Origin: an uncultured Bacteroidales bacterium
Lineage (GTDB): Bacteria; Bacteroidota; Bacteroidia; Bacteroidales; Bacteroidaceae
Assembly (NCBI GenBank): GCA_937876995.1
Contig: CALEFD010000101.1
Coordinates: forward strand, 1 to 11,573
DNA length: 11,573 nt
Direction of reading: 5' to 3'
Both the position numbers and the translations under genes were made by a program. The notes beneath the pieces were generated by a model. It saw only the letters and a program-made list of their open reading frames with translations, did not search any database and was not told the origin of the DNA. Of the stretch, positions 1-7,394 are shown piece by piece. Each line of letters begins with the position of its first letter. Within the stretch, counting starts at the first letter, position 1.

Positions 1-53
1 CAAGGACCCTCTGATTAACAGTCAGATGCTCTAACCGACTGAGCTAAGGAAGA
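1..53 (-). tRNA. tRNA-Asn (GTT), 3' part cut off by the window edge
   Basis: Read on the minus strand, the sequence shows an acceptor 5' strand, T8-A9, a D arm with GCTC/GAGC and the AGTCGGTTA loop, and an anticodon arm with stem TCTGA/TCAGA around loop CTGTTAA. The anticodon is GTT (positions 19-17), which decodes Asn codons AAC and AAU. The variable region begins, but the T arm and the 3' acceptor strand lie outside the window. The mature 5' end is placed at 53 by counting seven acceptor bases before T8. Confidence 0.95.
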
Positions 54-90
54 ATCACTGTTTAAGAACCTTTGTTGCTCAAACGCGGTG

Positions 91-120
91 CAAATTTACC
101 GCCTTTTTTTTAATATGCAA
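91..120 (-). promoter_or_regulatory. Bacteroidetes-type promoter for the tRNA-Asn gene
   Basis: On the minus strand there is TTG at 120-118, exactly 19 bases, then TAAATTTG at 98-91. This matches the primary sigma factor consensus of Bacteroidetes (TTG, about 19 bases, TAnnTTTG). Transcription would start near 86, giving a leader of about 33 bases before the tRNA 5' end. An A-rich run lies between the two boxes. Confidence 0.8.
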
Positions 121-162
121 TAGCTTTTTCAAAAAAAAACGCATTTCAGACAAAAAATATCA

Positions 163-170
163 TAACTTCG
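163..170 (+). promoter_or_regulatory. probable -7 element for the S41 protease gene
   Basis: TAACTTCG matches the Bacteroidetes -7 consensus TAnnTTTG at all but one fixed base. It lies 23 bases upstream of the chosen ATG, a usual distance in this phylum. No convincing -33 TTG was seen at the expected spacing, so the call rests on the -7 match and position alone. Confidence 0.4.
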
Positions 171-193
171 CAGTTGTATAATGAAAATTGAAT

Positions 194-1858
194 ATGAAAC
201 GTAGTAAAATAACATTGATAGTACTGTTTTTTCTGTCTGCTTTAGTAACATTAGCTGCAGCCAGACAATCGGACCAGAGATTTCAAGCCTCTAAAAGTTC
301 GGATATATTTCATTCCATATTAAGAGAACTTAATATGCTGTATGTTGATACGGTAGATTTAGAGGTAGCGGTTAATAAAGGTATTGATGCCATGCTCTCC
401 TCTTTGGATCCATATACCGAGTTCTATTCAGAACAGGAAGAGACCGATCTTAAAATGATGACTACCGGTAAATATGCCGGTATAGGTGCTATAATAAGAC
501 AGTACCCGGAAAAGAACCTGATAGCTATAGAGGAGCCATACGAAGGTATGCCTGCTGCAAAATATGGTTTAAAAGCCGGCGATTTGATTTTGCGTGTAGA
601 TGGAGAAGATATGCGTGGTAAGACAAATGCAGAGGTTAGTGACAGACTGCGCGGTGAACCGGATACTAAATTGGTGATAACTGTTAATCGTCCCGGTGTG
701 TCAGATTCGTTGGATATAGAGGTGGTGCGTAGTGTCATAGCGCTACCGGCTGTTCCTTATTATGGCATGGTTGAGAACAGGTACGGTTATATTATGTTGG
801 AGAGTTTTACAGATGGTTGTTCTAAAGATGTAAGAAGGGCTATTGAAGATTTACTCTCGCAGGGTGCTGAAGGTTTGATTTTGGACCTGCGTGGTAATGG
901 TGGTGGTTTGCTGACAGAAGCTGTAGAGATGGTTGGGCTTTTTGTTCCAAAAGGAACCAAAGTGGTAGAAACAAAGGGAAGAGCACCACAATCGGCCAGA
1001 ACATATTCTACAAACCGCGCACCAGTATTGCCGGAACTGCCTCTTGTGGTGATGGTAGATGAACAGTCTGCATCGGCATCAGAAATTGTATCGGGTGCAT
1101 TGCAGGATTTAGACAGAGCAGTGATAGTGGGTAATAGAACATTTGGTAAGGGTTTGGTGCAGAGTACTCGCCCTCTGCCTTATAACAGCACTTTGAAATT
1201 AACTACATCAAAATATTATATACCAAGTGGACGTTGTATTCAGAAGATAGATTATGCGGCTCGTAGAAATGGAACGGATGATAAGCAAACTGCAGATACA
1301 TTGCAAACCAAATTTTATACTGCAGCCGGAAGAACTGTGAAATCGGATGGTGGCATTTATCCTGATACGGTTTGTGTACTGGATACTATGCCCGATATAT
1401 TGTATCGTATCTCTACCGATGTTGTACTGTTTGACTTTATAAATAACTACTGTTTAAAGAATCCTACAATAGGTAAGATGGAGGATTTTGTGGTGAGTGA
1501 TTCTCTGTTTGATGAATTTGTGGATTTTATACGTCATTCAAATTTCAAGTTTGAAAGTAATAGTAGTAAGGCTCTTGAAATGCTTAAAGATATGGCAGAA
1601 CTCGAAGGGTTGGCAGATAAAGCTACAGAAGAGTTTAAATCTTTAGCAGAGAAGCTGCAATATGATATGGATAAGGATTTAGAGGTTTTCCGCGAAGATC
1701 TGAAACGCCTGATGGCTATAGAGATTGCTACACGCTATTATTATCAGCGCGGAGGACTATATCATAGTCTTAAAGAGGATAAATGCTTGGATTTGGCAAT
1801 AGGAATTTTAAATAATCCTGATGCATATAGAGATATATTACAGGTGCTTAAGGATTAG
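194..1858 (+). CDS. S41 family C-terminal processing protease (CtpA/Tsp type)
   Basis: Secreted or periplasmic serine protease of the carboxy-terminal processing family, which degrades or trims proteins recognised by their C-termini. Residues 1-24 form a signal peptide or membrane anchor. A PDZ domain (about 88-168) includes the GIGAIIR and GLKAGD segments. The S41 core follows, with DLRGNGGG at 231-238 and the Ser-Lys dyad Ser294 (in SASASE) and Lys319 (in FGKG). The Ser-Lys distance of 25 residues and Asp305 reproduce the geometry of E. coli Tsp (S430, D441, K455), so the enzyme should be active. The helical C-terminal 170 residues are usual for Bacteroidetes members of about 550 residues. 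ATG 194 is preferred over the in-frame TTG at 188 because it gives a compact MKRSK signal sequence and suits the -7 element at 163. The gene appears to be monocistronic, and its end overlaps the convergent gene by 11 bases. Its substrate cannot be told from the sequence. Confidence 0.95.
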   Translation: MKRSKITLIVLFFLSALVTLAAARQSDQRFQASKSSDIFHSILRELNMLYVDTVDLEVAVNKGIDAMLSSLDPYTEFYSEQEETDLKMMTTGKYAGIGAIIRQYPEKNLIAIEEPYEGMPAAKYGLKAGDLILRVDGEDMRGKTNAEVSDRLRGEPDTKLVITVNRPGVSDSLDIEVVRSVIALPAVPYYGMVENRYGYIMLESFTDGCSKDVRRAIEDLLSQGAEGLILDLRGNGGGLLTEAVEMVGLFVPKGTKVVETKGRAPQSARTYSTNRAPVLPELPLVVMVDEQSASASEIVSGALQDLDRAVIVGNRTFGKGLVQSTRPLPYNSTLKLTTSKYYIPSGRCIQKIDYAARRNGTDDKQTADTLQTKFYTAAGRTVKSDGGIYPDTVCVLDTMPDILYRISTDVVLFDFINNYCLKNPTIGKMEDFVVSDSLFDEFVDFIRHSNFKFESNSSKALEMLKDMAELEGLADKATEEFKSLAEKLQYDMDKDLEVFREDLKRLMAIEIATRYYYQRGGLYHSLKEDKCLDLAIGILNNPDAYRDILQVLKD

Positions 1859-2243
1859 TACCTATATACTCTGTTCCCTCTTTGCTTATTATCAGTTTTT
1901 CGCCCTCTTCAGATAATTCTATAAGGCTAACCATATCAGTTTCGCCATCTACTACAAGTAGTGTACTTTCGTTGGCGAATCTGTCAATATTCAGTGTAAA
2001 TACTGTTGCCGGTGTGCCACTAAAAATCAGACTGTCATTTACATACATCTGCAATGGCTTATTAAGAGTGCTTTCGTCCAATACGAATTCATATCTTTCG
2101 TGAAAAGATTCTCCAATATTCATTTTACGGTCTATACGGAAAGCCCATAAGATAAAAATAAAGACTATTAGAAATACCATTACCATCATAATAAGACCGC
2201 CTAATAAGAATGCGTTATTTGCTTTTGTTGTTAGTTTGCCCAT
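1848..2243 (-). CDS. small membrane-anchored protein of unknown function
   Basis: A protein of 131 residues that I do not recognise as a named family. A short polar N-terminus is followed by one strongly hydrophobic helix (about residues 12-35, from LLGGLIMM to FILWAF). Then comes an Arg/Lys-containing stretch and a soluble domain of about 90 residues rich in beta-strand-like segments. The most likely topology is N-in, with the soluble domain in the periplasm. It ends tail-to-tail with the S41 protease gene, overlapping by 11 bases. A perfect TAATTTTG -7 element lies 21 bases upstream of the ATG, which supports its being a real gene. A role linked to the protease is possible, but only proximity suggests it. 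Confidence 0.8.
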   Translation of the reverse strand: MGKLTTKANNAFLLGGLIMMVMVFLIVFIFILWAFRIDRKMNIGESFHERYEFVLDESTLNKPLQMYVNDSLIFSGTPATVFTLNIDRFANESTLLVVDGETDMVSLIELSEEGEKLIISKEGTEYIGTNP

Positions 2244-2263
2244 AAATCAGTTCAATTTTTTGA

Positions 2264-2271
2264 CAAAATTA
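2264..2271 (-). promoter_or_regulatory. -7 promoter element for the small membrane protein gene
   Basis: Minus-strand TAATTTTG is an exact match to TAnnTTTG. It ends 21 bases upstream of the ATG at 2243, inside the 107-base divergent spacer shared with the esterase gene. No clear -33 TTG was found at the usual spacing. Confidence 0.55.
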
Positions 2272-2350
2272 ATTGAAAGGTGCCTATTTTCTTGCAGAAA
2301 TCCGTTTTTATTACGAAAATTGCGTTATAAATAACTAAAAGTAATAACAA

Positions 2351-3181
2351 ATGAAGAAATTATCAGTTCTTTTATTGGCAGCATTGGCTTTTGCTCCAAT
2401 AAAACTTATGGCACAGCCAGATCCAAATTTCCACATTTACATCTGTATAGGACAGTCAAATATGGAAGGTAATCCAAGACCTGAAGCTCAGGATTTAGAG
2501 AATGTCAGTCCTCGTTTCCTAACAATGCAGTCAGTTGACTGTGGTGATAACAAGATGGGCGAATGGCGTACAGCAGTTCCACCATTGGCACGTTGTCATA
2601 CAGGTCTTACTCCTGCCGATTATTTTGGCCGTACTATGGTTCAGAATTTGCCGGAAGATGTAAAGGTTGGTGTAGTTATGGTAGCAGTAGCTGGTTGTTC
2701 AATAGATATGTTCGATAAAGACAAATGTGAGGCATATACAGCATCGGCTGCAGACTGGATGAAGAATATAGCGAACGAATATGGTGGAAATCCTTATAAT
2801 CGTCTTATTGAACTTTGTAAAAAGGCTCAGCAAGATGGTGTAATAAAAGGTATTCTTTTACACCAGGGTGAATCAAATACAAACGATGAAAATTGGCCTG
2901 CAAATGTTAAGAAGGTGTACGACGATATACTTTCAGACCTTGGTTTAGAGGCTGGTTCTATTCCTCTATTGGCAGGCGAAGTTGTTTCTGCCGACCAGAA
3001 GGGTGTTTGTGCCGGACATAATAACGTAATCCAGAAGCTTCCTGAAACATTGCCACAAGCAATAGTAATTCCTGCCTACGGATGTCCTGCAGGTAGAGAT
3101 CGCTTGCATTTTAATGTTAAGGGCGTGCGTGAATTAGGTCGTCGTTATGCCGGTGCAATGTTAGGCACAATGGGACTTTGA
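2351..3181 (+). CDS. secreted SGNH/CE6-like carbohydrate acetylesterase (sialate O-acetylesterase domain)
   Basis: Likely removes O-acetyl groups from carbohydrates such as acetylated xylan or sialic acids; the substrate cannot be fixed from sequence. Residues 1-21 are a signal peptide ending in LMA-Q, so the enzyme is exported. The family signatures are clear. GQSNMEG (34-40) carries the nucleophile Ser36, HQGESN (171-176) is the conserved block III-like motif, and DRLHFN (250-255) supplies the catalytic Asp250/His253 pair near the C-terminus. The 276-residue length fits a single catalytic domain of the PF03629/CE6 type, with no added carbohydrate-binding module. The gene stands alone: divergent from the upstream membrane protein gene and closed by a terminator at 3209. 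No TonB-dependent transporter or glycoside hydrolase flanks it, so it is not part of a visible polysaccharide utilisation locus. Confidence 0.88.
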   Translation: MKKLSVLLLAALAFAPIKLMAQPDPNFHIYICIGQSNMEGNPRPEAQDLENVSPRFLTMQSVDCGDNKMGEWRTAVPPLARCHTGLTPADYFGRTMVQNLPEDVKVGVVMVAVAGCSIDMFDKDKCEAYTASAADWMKNIANEYGGNPYNRLIELCKKAQQDGVIKGILLHQGESNTNDENWPANVKKVYDDILSDLGLEAGSIPLLAGEVVSADQKGVCAGHNNVIQKLPETLPQAIVIPAYGCPAGRDRLHFNVKGVRELGRRYAGAMLGTMGL

Positions 3182-3201
3182 TATAATAGAGTTATACTAC
3201 T

Positions 3202-3249
3202 AAAAAATGTGAGGCAGGGATTTTCGCAATCGCTGCCTCACTCTTTTTT
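3202..3249. terminator. bidirectional rho-independent terminator
   Basis: GTGAGGCAG (3209-3217) pairs perfectly with CTGCCTCAC (3233-3241). After one G/G mismatch the stem continues as GATT/AATC (3219-3222 with 3228-3231), closing a TTCGC loop. A T run at 3244-3249 follows on the plus strand. An A run at 3202-3207 provides the T run for the minus strand. It therefore serves both the esterase gene and the convergent regulator operon. Confidence 0.92.
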
Positions 3250-3266
3250 GGTTAGTTAATATTAGA

Positions 3267-4490
3267 TTAGTTTTTTATTTGATTTGCAATTGTAATCCAT
3301 TCGCGAAGTGTTATTCCTTCTATCTCCTTGACTTTTCTTGCAAGCTGTGCTGCAGATTGGAATCCGCTCTTATCGGCTATCTCTTCCATCTTCATGCTGC
3401 CTTTTGATTCCTTAAAAAGTCTTTTTGCAAACTCTACTCGTTTGGAATTTATATAGTCAGGAAAACTCTTCTTATATATGTTGTTTACCAACAATGAAAT
3501 GTATGTTTTGTTTGTTTGCATAGATTTTGCCACATCGTCCAGAGTGAGTCCCTTTGTGGTGTAGTAGTGTTGCTTCTCCATCAGATTTTCAAACATTTCG
3601 TTTAATTTGCTCTGATTGTCTAAGAATTTTTTGCTTATAGATAAATCTACTTCCAGTCTTTTTTCGGTATTCTCTTTAACCGGTTCAGGTACCGTTATTA
3701 CTTCTATAGGATGTAGTATGGCTGTAGCCTGTATCATAGGCATTTTAACGAAAACCTCTACGTATCCTACTATTAGTACAATAATACAAAGTACAAGAGA
3801 GACCGAACAAGAACCTATAGTGTAATCGTTCAAGAAAGATCTTTTTAGAAAGAATCTGGTATATATGAATAAGGTGAATATAATTATAAACAGCAGTTGA
3901 AGATTGTGTCTTTCCATCTTTTCTCCTTTTAGGAATTTTACAATCATCTGCCAATTTACTCCTCTTTTAATTAGGCAGAATATGATGTATGCAAATGTGC
4001 ATAAATATAGTCCGTGAGCGTATATCCAGTAAACAGGGAATGTAAGTGTGTAATGTATGGTATATATGCTGCTGTGGTATATTTCTGTGTCTATACCACG
4101 ACTTTTATCGTTGTAAAATTTAATGCAATTGTCGGTGCCTATCAAGCTGGCTGTGTATGCTATTATTGTTACCAGGATAATTGCTAATATCAATAATGTT
4201 GCTATCCAGTTGGAATGATATTTATGGAATGCTACTCTTCTGGAGTACAGCATAATAACTGTAGGTAATATGAGTGCAGCAAATCGATATACAAAGTCTG
4301 ATATCATAAGCGCTCTTTTGCTGTCCAAACCGGTAAACAGAAAAGTTTCTGAATATAGATAAAGTGTAGCTGTGAACATAAGTAAACTGAATATCCAGTA
4401 ACGGTAAGTTCTGGCGCTACTCATTACATTTATCAAACCCCAAATGAGGCAGAAGATGCTTGGTGCTAAAAGTATTACTATCTCAATCAT
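3267..4490 (-). CDS. seven-helix membrane protein with C-terminal AraC-type DNA-binding domain (second gene of pair)
   Basis: Predicted membrane-embedded transcription regulator of 407 residues. About seven hydrophobic helices fill residues 3-248 (roughly 3-20, 31-48, 62-83, 95-116, 142-173, 198-214 and 224-248). A linker follows, then an AraC-family double helix-turn-helix at about 314-400. Its first recognition-helix region is TNKTYISLLVNNIYKKSFPDY, and its second has the SGFQSAAQLARKVKEIEG signature. The start is set at 4490 because that ATG overlaps the TGA of the upstream gene as ATGA, and because MIEIVILLAPSIFCLIW then aligns without gaps to the N-terminus of the paralogue. A longer start at 4526 would add 12 residues without an equivalent in the paralogue. 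Translation is probably coupled to the upstream gene. The signal sensed is unknown, and control of the neighbouring fimbrial genes is inference. Confidence 0.9.
   Translation of the reverse strand: MIEIVILLAPSIFCLIWGLINVMSSARTYRYWIFSLLMFTATLYLYSETFLFTGLDSKRALMISDFVYRFAALILPTVIMLYSRRVAFHKYHSNWIATLLILAIILVTIIAYTASLIGTDNCIKFYNDKSRGIDTEIYHSSIYTIHYTLTFPVYWIYAHGLYLCTFAYIIFCLIKRGVNWQMIVKFLKGEKMERHNLQLLFIIIFTLFIYTRFFLKRSFLNDYTIGSCSVSLVLCIIVLIVGYVEVFVKMPMIQATAILHPIEVITVPEPVKENTEKRLEVDLSISKKFLDNQSKLNEMFENLMEKQHYYTTKGLTLDDVAKSMQTNKTYISLLVNNIYKKSFPDYINSKRVEFAKRLFKESKGSMKMEEIADKSGFQSAAQLARKVKEIEGITLREWITIANQIKN
4487..4490 (-). promoter_or_regulatory. ATGA stop/start overlap coupling the two regulator genes
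   Basis: On the minus strand the TGA of the first regulator (4489-4487) overlaps the ATG of the second (4490-4488). Such overlaps normally let a terminating ribosome restart, tying the two protein levels together. It fixes the start of the second gene. Confidence 0.8.
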
Positions 4491-5719
4491 AATGGTCTGA
4501 TAATCTTTTTGTTTGACTTCTGCCATTGGCGTGGCGATTGTCCGGTTATCTCTTTGAATTTTCTTGTAAACTGAGATAGAGTGGAGAATCCGCTCTTCAT
4601 AGCAACATATTCAAGCACGGCATCCGGTTCGTCCTGTAACAGCTGTTTGGCGTACTTTATGCGTTTGTTGTTTACAAATTCAGGAAACGATGAATTGTAT
4701 GTGCGGTTAAGCAGTCTGGAGATATAAGCTCTATTCGTTCCTATCTCTTTTGCAATTGTATCTACTGATAAACCGGGTGTAAGATACAAATGGTCATTAT
4801 CCATCAACTCTATGAATCTTTGGTTTATATGCTGATAGAAATTTATAGATTCAGAACTTTCGTGAGATAAAATATCTGCAATATCCTCTGCGCTTAGATT
4901 CTGTGGTGCAGAATCGTAAATCTGTTTTATAGGATTTAGTAACGATTTAAGTGGAATAATCTCTTCTACAAAGAATAGTTCTATAAACCCCCATATAAAA
5001 ACGGCTATAGCCTGAATAAAGAACATTATTGTAGATAGGGTGTTGTTTTCTATCAAAAAGAATCGTCCCATATGGGTACGCATAGCAGATAGTATGCAAA
5101 TTATAATCATCATAGTGCCTATAACTGTAGTTCTATCTACGCTTTTGCGTATAAATAGGTAATATCTGCCTTTTCTTCCTTTATTACGCTGGAATAACTT
5201 AATGGAAATATAGATGACAAGTAGGGTTGCACTTAAGATGACTAAATTAGAAAAGACTTGTGTGCAGAAAAAGAAATAGTTTCTGTATTCAGGAGTGTCA
5301 TAACCGTTTGGAAAACGTGTATGCTCAGTCTCTTTCGCTATTACATATTCCTGCATGTTCTCAAATCCAAGATAAAATATTGAGAATATAGCTACTGTGC
5401 CTATTATTATGGCAGGAATATATAAGAATTGCTGTAGAGCATTCTTCTTGTCTATGTTTAAAGTCATTCTGAAATATGAATAACTTATAGGAAATATGAA
5501 TGGTATCATGAACTTTGAAATTGTGTCCATTACTACCAGGTGTTCATAATTTACTAAGGGTGAAGTATAGCTTGCAGATATATAGAAGTAAATTACGAAT
5601 ATAAACATAATAACTACAAAGGCTTTCTGGTGAAGGTCTTTGCTTTTGCGTGTAGTGGATAAAATAAACCACATGACGCATAAAATACATGGAATCAATG
5701 TAAGCGTTAGGCTTAACAT
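4487..5719 (-). CDS. seven-helix membrane protein with C-terminal AraC-type DNA-binding domain (first gene of pair)
   Basis: A 410-residue paralogue of the following gene. Hydrophobic helices lie at about 3-20, 33-51, 62-82, 98-119, 149-176, 198-213 and 228-251. After a linker, an AraC-type helix-turn-helix domain occupies about 312-400, with GTNRAYISRLLNRTYNSSFPEF in the first half and SGFSTLSQFTRKFKEITGQSP, the classical second-half signature, in the second. Both regulators should sit in the inner membrane with their DNA-binding domains in the cytoplasm and act without a separate kinase. The gene is transcribed first, from an exact TAATTTTG element 38 bases upstream of its ATG, and its TGA stop overlaps the ATG of the next gene. 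It is divergent from the DUF3575 gene, so the 211- to 244-base spacer could hold the operator for both directions. Targets and ligand are not visible in the sequence. Confidence 0.92.
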   Translation of the reverse strand: MLSLTLTLIPCILCVMWFILSTTRKSKDLHQKAFVVIMFIFVIYFYISASYTSPLVNYEHLVVMDTISKFMIPFIFPISYSYFRMTLNIDKKNALQQFLYIPAIIIGTVAIFSIFYLGFENMQEYVIAKETEHTRFPNGYDTPEYRNYFFFCTQVFSNLVILSATLLVIYISIKLFQRNKGRKGRYYLFIRKSVDRTTVIGTMMIIICILSAMRTHMGRFFLIENNTLSTIMFFIQAIAVFIWGFIELFFVEEIIPLKSLLNPIKQIYDSAPQNLSAEDIADILSHESSESINFYQHINQRFIELMDNDHLYLTPGLSVDTIAKEIGTNRAYISRLLNRTYNSSFPEFVNNKRIKYAKQLLQDEPDAVLEYVAMKSGFSTLSQFTRKFKEITGQSPRQWQKSNKKIIRPL

Positions 5720-5756
5720 AAAATTATTGTTGAAAGGTCGGTATGTATTTTCTCTG

Positions 5757-5764
5757 CAAAATTA
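5757..5764 (-). promoter_or_regulatory. -7 promoter element for the regulator operon
   Basis: Minus-strand TAATTTTG is an exact TAnnTTTG match, ending 38 bases upstream of the ATG at 5719. It is the same octamer as the one upstream of the gene at 2243. A -33 box is not clear. The rest of the divergent spacer up to the DUF3575 gene is very AT-rich. Confidence 0.55.
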
Positions 5765-5908
5765 TAAATAATTTTCGATATAAAATTAAATAATTGCATA
5801 TATTTTTAATAAATTGCAAAATGTATTTTATGATTTGTGCTATTTTTTATAAATTGTTCATTCTTGATACACCTTATTTATATATTGAAACAAAAATCAT
5901 TCGTTTGG

Positions 5909-5942
5909 TTGTGTCTGTATGTTTTAAAAAATGCGAACTTTG
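5909..5942 (+). promoter_or_regulatory. possible promoter for the DUF3575 gene
   Basis: TTG at 5909-5911 precedes GAACTTTG at 5935-5942, a near match to TAnnTTTG with the first T replaced by G. The spacing of 23 bases is somewhat long. If it is used, RNA would begin near 5947 and the ATG at 5931 could not be the start. Confidence 0.3.
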
Positions 5943-5963
5943 CAAATGAAAAATAGTCTTAGA

Positions 5964-7328
5964 ATGAAAATTGATTTGCTTAGGTTACTGAAGTGCCTGT
6001 TTTTAGTTGTTTTATTTATTCCGCGAATTTTGTTTGCTCAAGATTCGCAGTTTGTGCGTAACGGAGTCTCTTATAATTATATCTCTCCTGTTAATTTGCA
6101 GCGTAGTGGTATGGCAAATACCTTTAAGGCTGATGTCCACTTTAGACTTGATAATGCCAAATTGGATTTTACATATCTTGATAATGAAACCTCCTTTAAT
6201 AAATTGGCGTCTGTGATAGATTCTTTAGGAATAGGTAATATCTTGTATATAGATTTGGTTTCTCAATCATCTCCGGAAGGTCCTTATAGTAGAAATGTGT
6301 GGCTTACAGAGCATAGAGCGCAGGTTGTTTATGATTCTTTGTTGTTTAGATATACCAATCTGGAGCCTCTTGTAAGGGTTAGAAAGATAGCGGAATCCTG
6401 GGAGAATCTTCGTTATTATGTATTGGCAGATCCGTTGTTGCAAGAGCAGAGTAAGCAGAGAATTTTAGAGGTTATAGATGGAGTTGATGATGATTTAGAT
6501 ACGGCAAAGAGACGTATGAAATATTCTTTGGGCACAGATTCTGTTGTTGGAGATATATATAAATATCTGTTTGAAACCTACTATCCTGTGATTAGAAATA
6601 CTGGTATATATATTGTATATCTTGTTGATATATTCAAGCCTGCAGGATTTAGAGATGTAGAAGCGATGGACGAATCTATACCTTATATATATTATCCACC
6701 TAATGAATTGGGGGCGCAATATATAAAACGCCCGTTATTGGCCGTTAAGACGAATATGCTTTATAATGCATTCTTTACTCCCGATATGGGGCTTGCGCCA
6801 ATTTGGAATGTTGAACTGGAACTATATCCTAAAGCTGATGGTCGCTGGTCTTTTATGGTGGAACATATATTTCCATGGATGAAAAAAGATGAAAAGCATC
6901 AGTATTTGCAAATACTTAATACACAACTTGAAGCGCGTAGATATTTTAAGAAGAATAATAGCTATGGCGGGCATTATCTTTCTGCTTATGCAAATGTCAA
7001 TCTGTATGATATATGTTTTGATGCAGAGGGTGGTAGTGGCTATCAGGGTGAAGGGTTTGGTGGAGGTTTAGGTTATGGCTATGTGCTTCCATTTGGAAAG
7101 ACCAAGCGCTGGAAGGCTGAGTTCTTTGTTAAAGCCGGTTATTATGAAAGCTACTACGATCCGTATGATGCAGGAGATCCTTATTTGGGTAAGTATTACT
7201 ATCATTGGTTTGACGACCCTAATAAGTTTGTGGAACGAAATTGGCGTTTAAGATATTTTGGACCTACAGGTGTTGGCGCTACTATTAGTTACGATCTTAT
7301 ACATATAAAACAGAAGATTAAAAGATGA
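5964..7328 (+). CDS. DUF3575 outer-membrane protein with N-terminal OmpA-like domain
   Basis: Exported protein of 454 residues from the chosen ATG. A signal peptide (1-26) has the hydrophobic core CLFLVVLFIPRILFAQ. Residues about 55-220 resemble an OmpA-type domain, with the SSPEGPYSRNVWLTEHRAQ stretch at 102-120 similar to the OmpA peptidoglycan-binding loop. Residues about 255-445 match the DUF3575 pattern: AVKTNMLYNAFFTPDMGLAP, WSFMVEHIFPWMKK, a Gly/Tyr-rich barrel region and a C-terminal GATISYDLIHIK strand. In Bacteroidetes, DUF3575 proteins are commonly encoded beside fimbrillin genes and are thought to be outer-membrane components. The fimbrial genes downstream fit that. In-frame ATGs at 5931 and 5946 are alternatives. 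I chose 5964 because it gives a normal 26-residue signal peptide and stays clear of the promoter-like element at 5935. The gene has its own terminator. Confidence 0.88.
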   Translation: MKIDLLRLLKCLFLVVLFIPRILFAQDSQFVRNGVSYNYISPVNLQRSGMANTFKADVHFRLDNAKLDFTYLDNETSFNKLASVIDSLGIGNILYIDLVSQSSPEGPYSRNVWLTEHRAQVVYDSLLFRYTNLEPLVRVRKIAESWENLRYYVLADPLLQEQSKQRILEVIDGVDDDLDTAKRRMKYSLGTDSVVGDIYKYLFETYYPVIRNTGIYIVYLVDIFKPAGFRDVEAMDESIPYIYYPPNELGAQYIKRPLLAVKTNMLYNAFFTPDMGLAPIWNVELELYPKADGRWSFMVEHIFPWMKKDEKHQYLQILNTQLEARRYFKKNNSYGGHYLSAYANVNLYDICFDAEGGSGYQGEGFGGGLGYGYVLPFGKTKRWKAEFFVKAGYYESYYDPYDAGDPYLGKYYYHWFDDPNKFVERNWRLRYFGPTGVGATISYDLIHIKQKIKR

Positions 7329-7363
7329 TGTGAATAATTTTTTTTAGTGTTTTTATTGTTGTG

Positions 7364-7394
7364 CTCCGCTACAATATTGTGGTGGAGTTTTTTT
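7364..7394 (+). terminator. rho-independent terminator after the DUF3575 gene
   Basis: Bases 7364-7374 pair with 7377-7387 in a continuous hairpin from CTCC/GGAG up to ACAA/TTGT, with two G-T wobbles. The physical loop must open a few of the innermost A-T pairs. Seven Ts follow directly (7388-7394). It should isolate DUF3575 transcription from the fimbrial genes downstream. Confidence 0.85.

Noticed and set aside
1..53. tRNA-Asn as an attachment site for a mobile element
   Set aside because: The 3' end of the tRNA lies outside the window, and no integrase or repeated tRNA fragment is visible.
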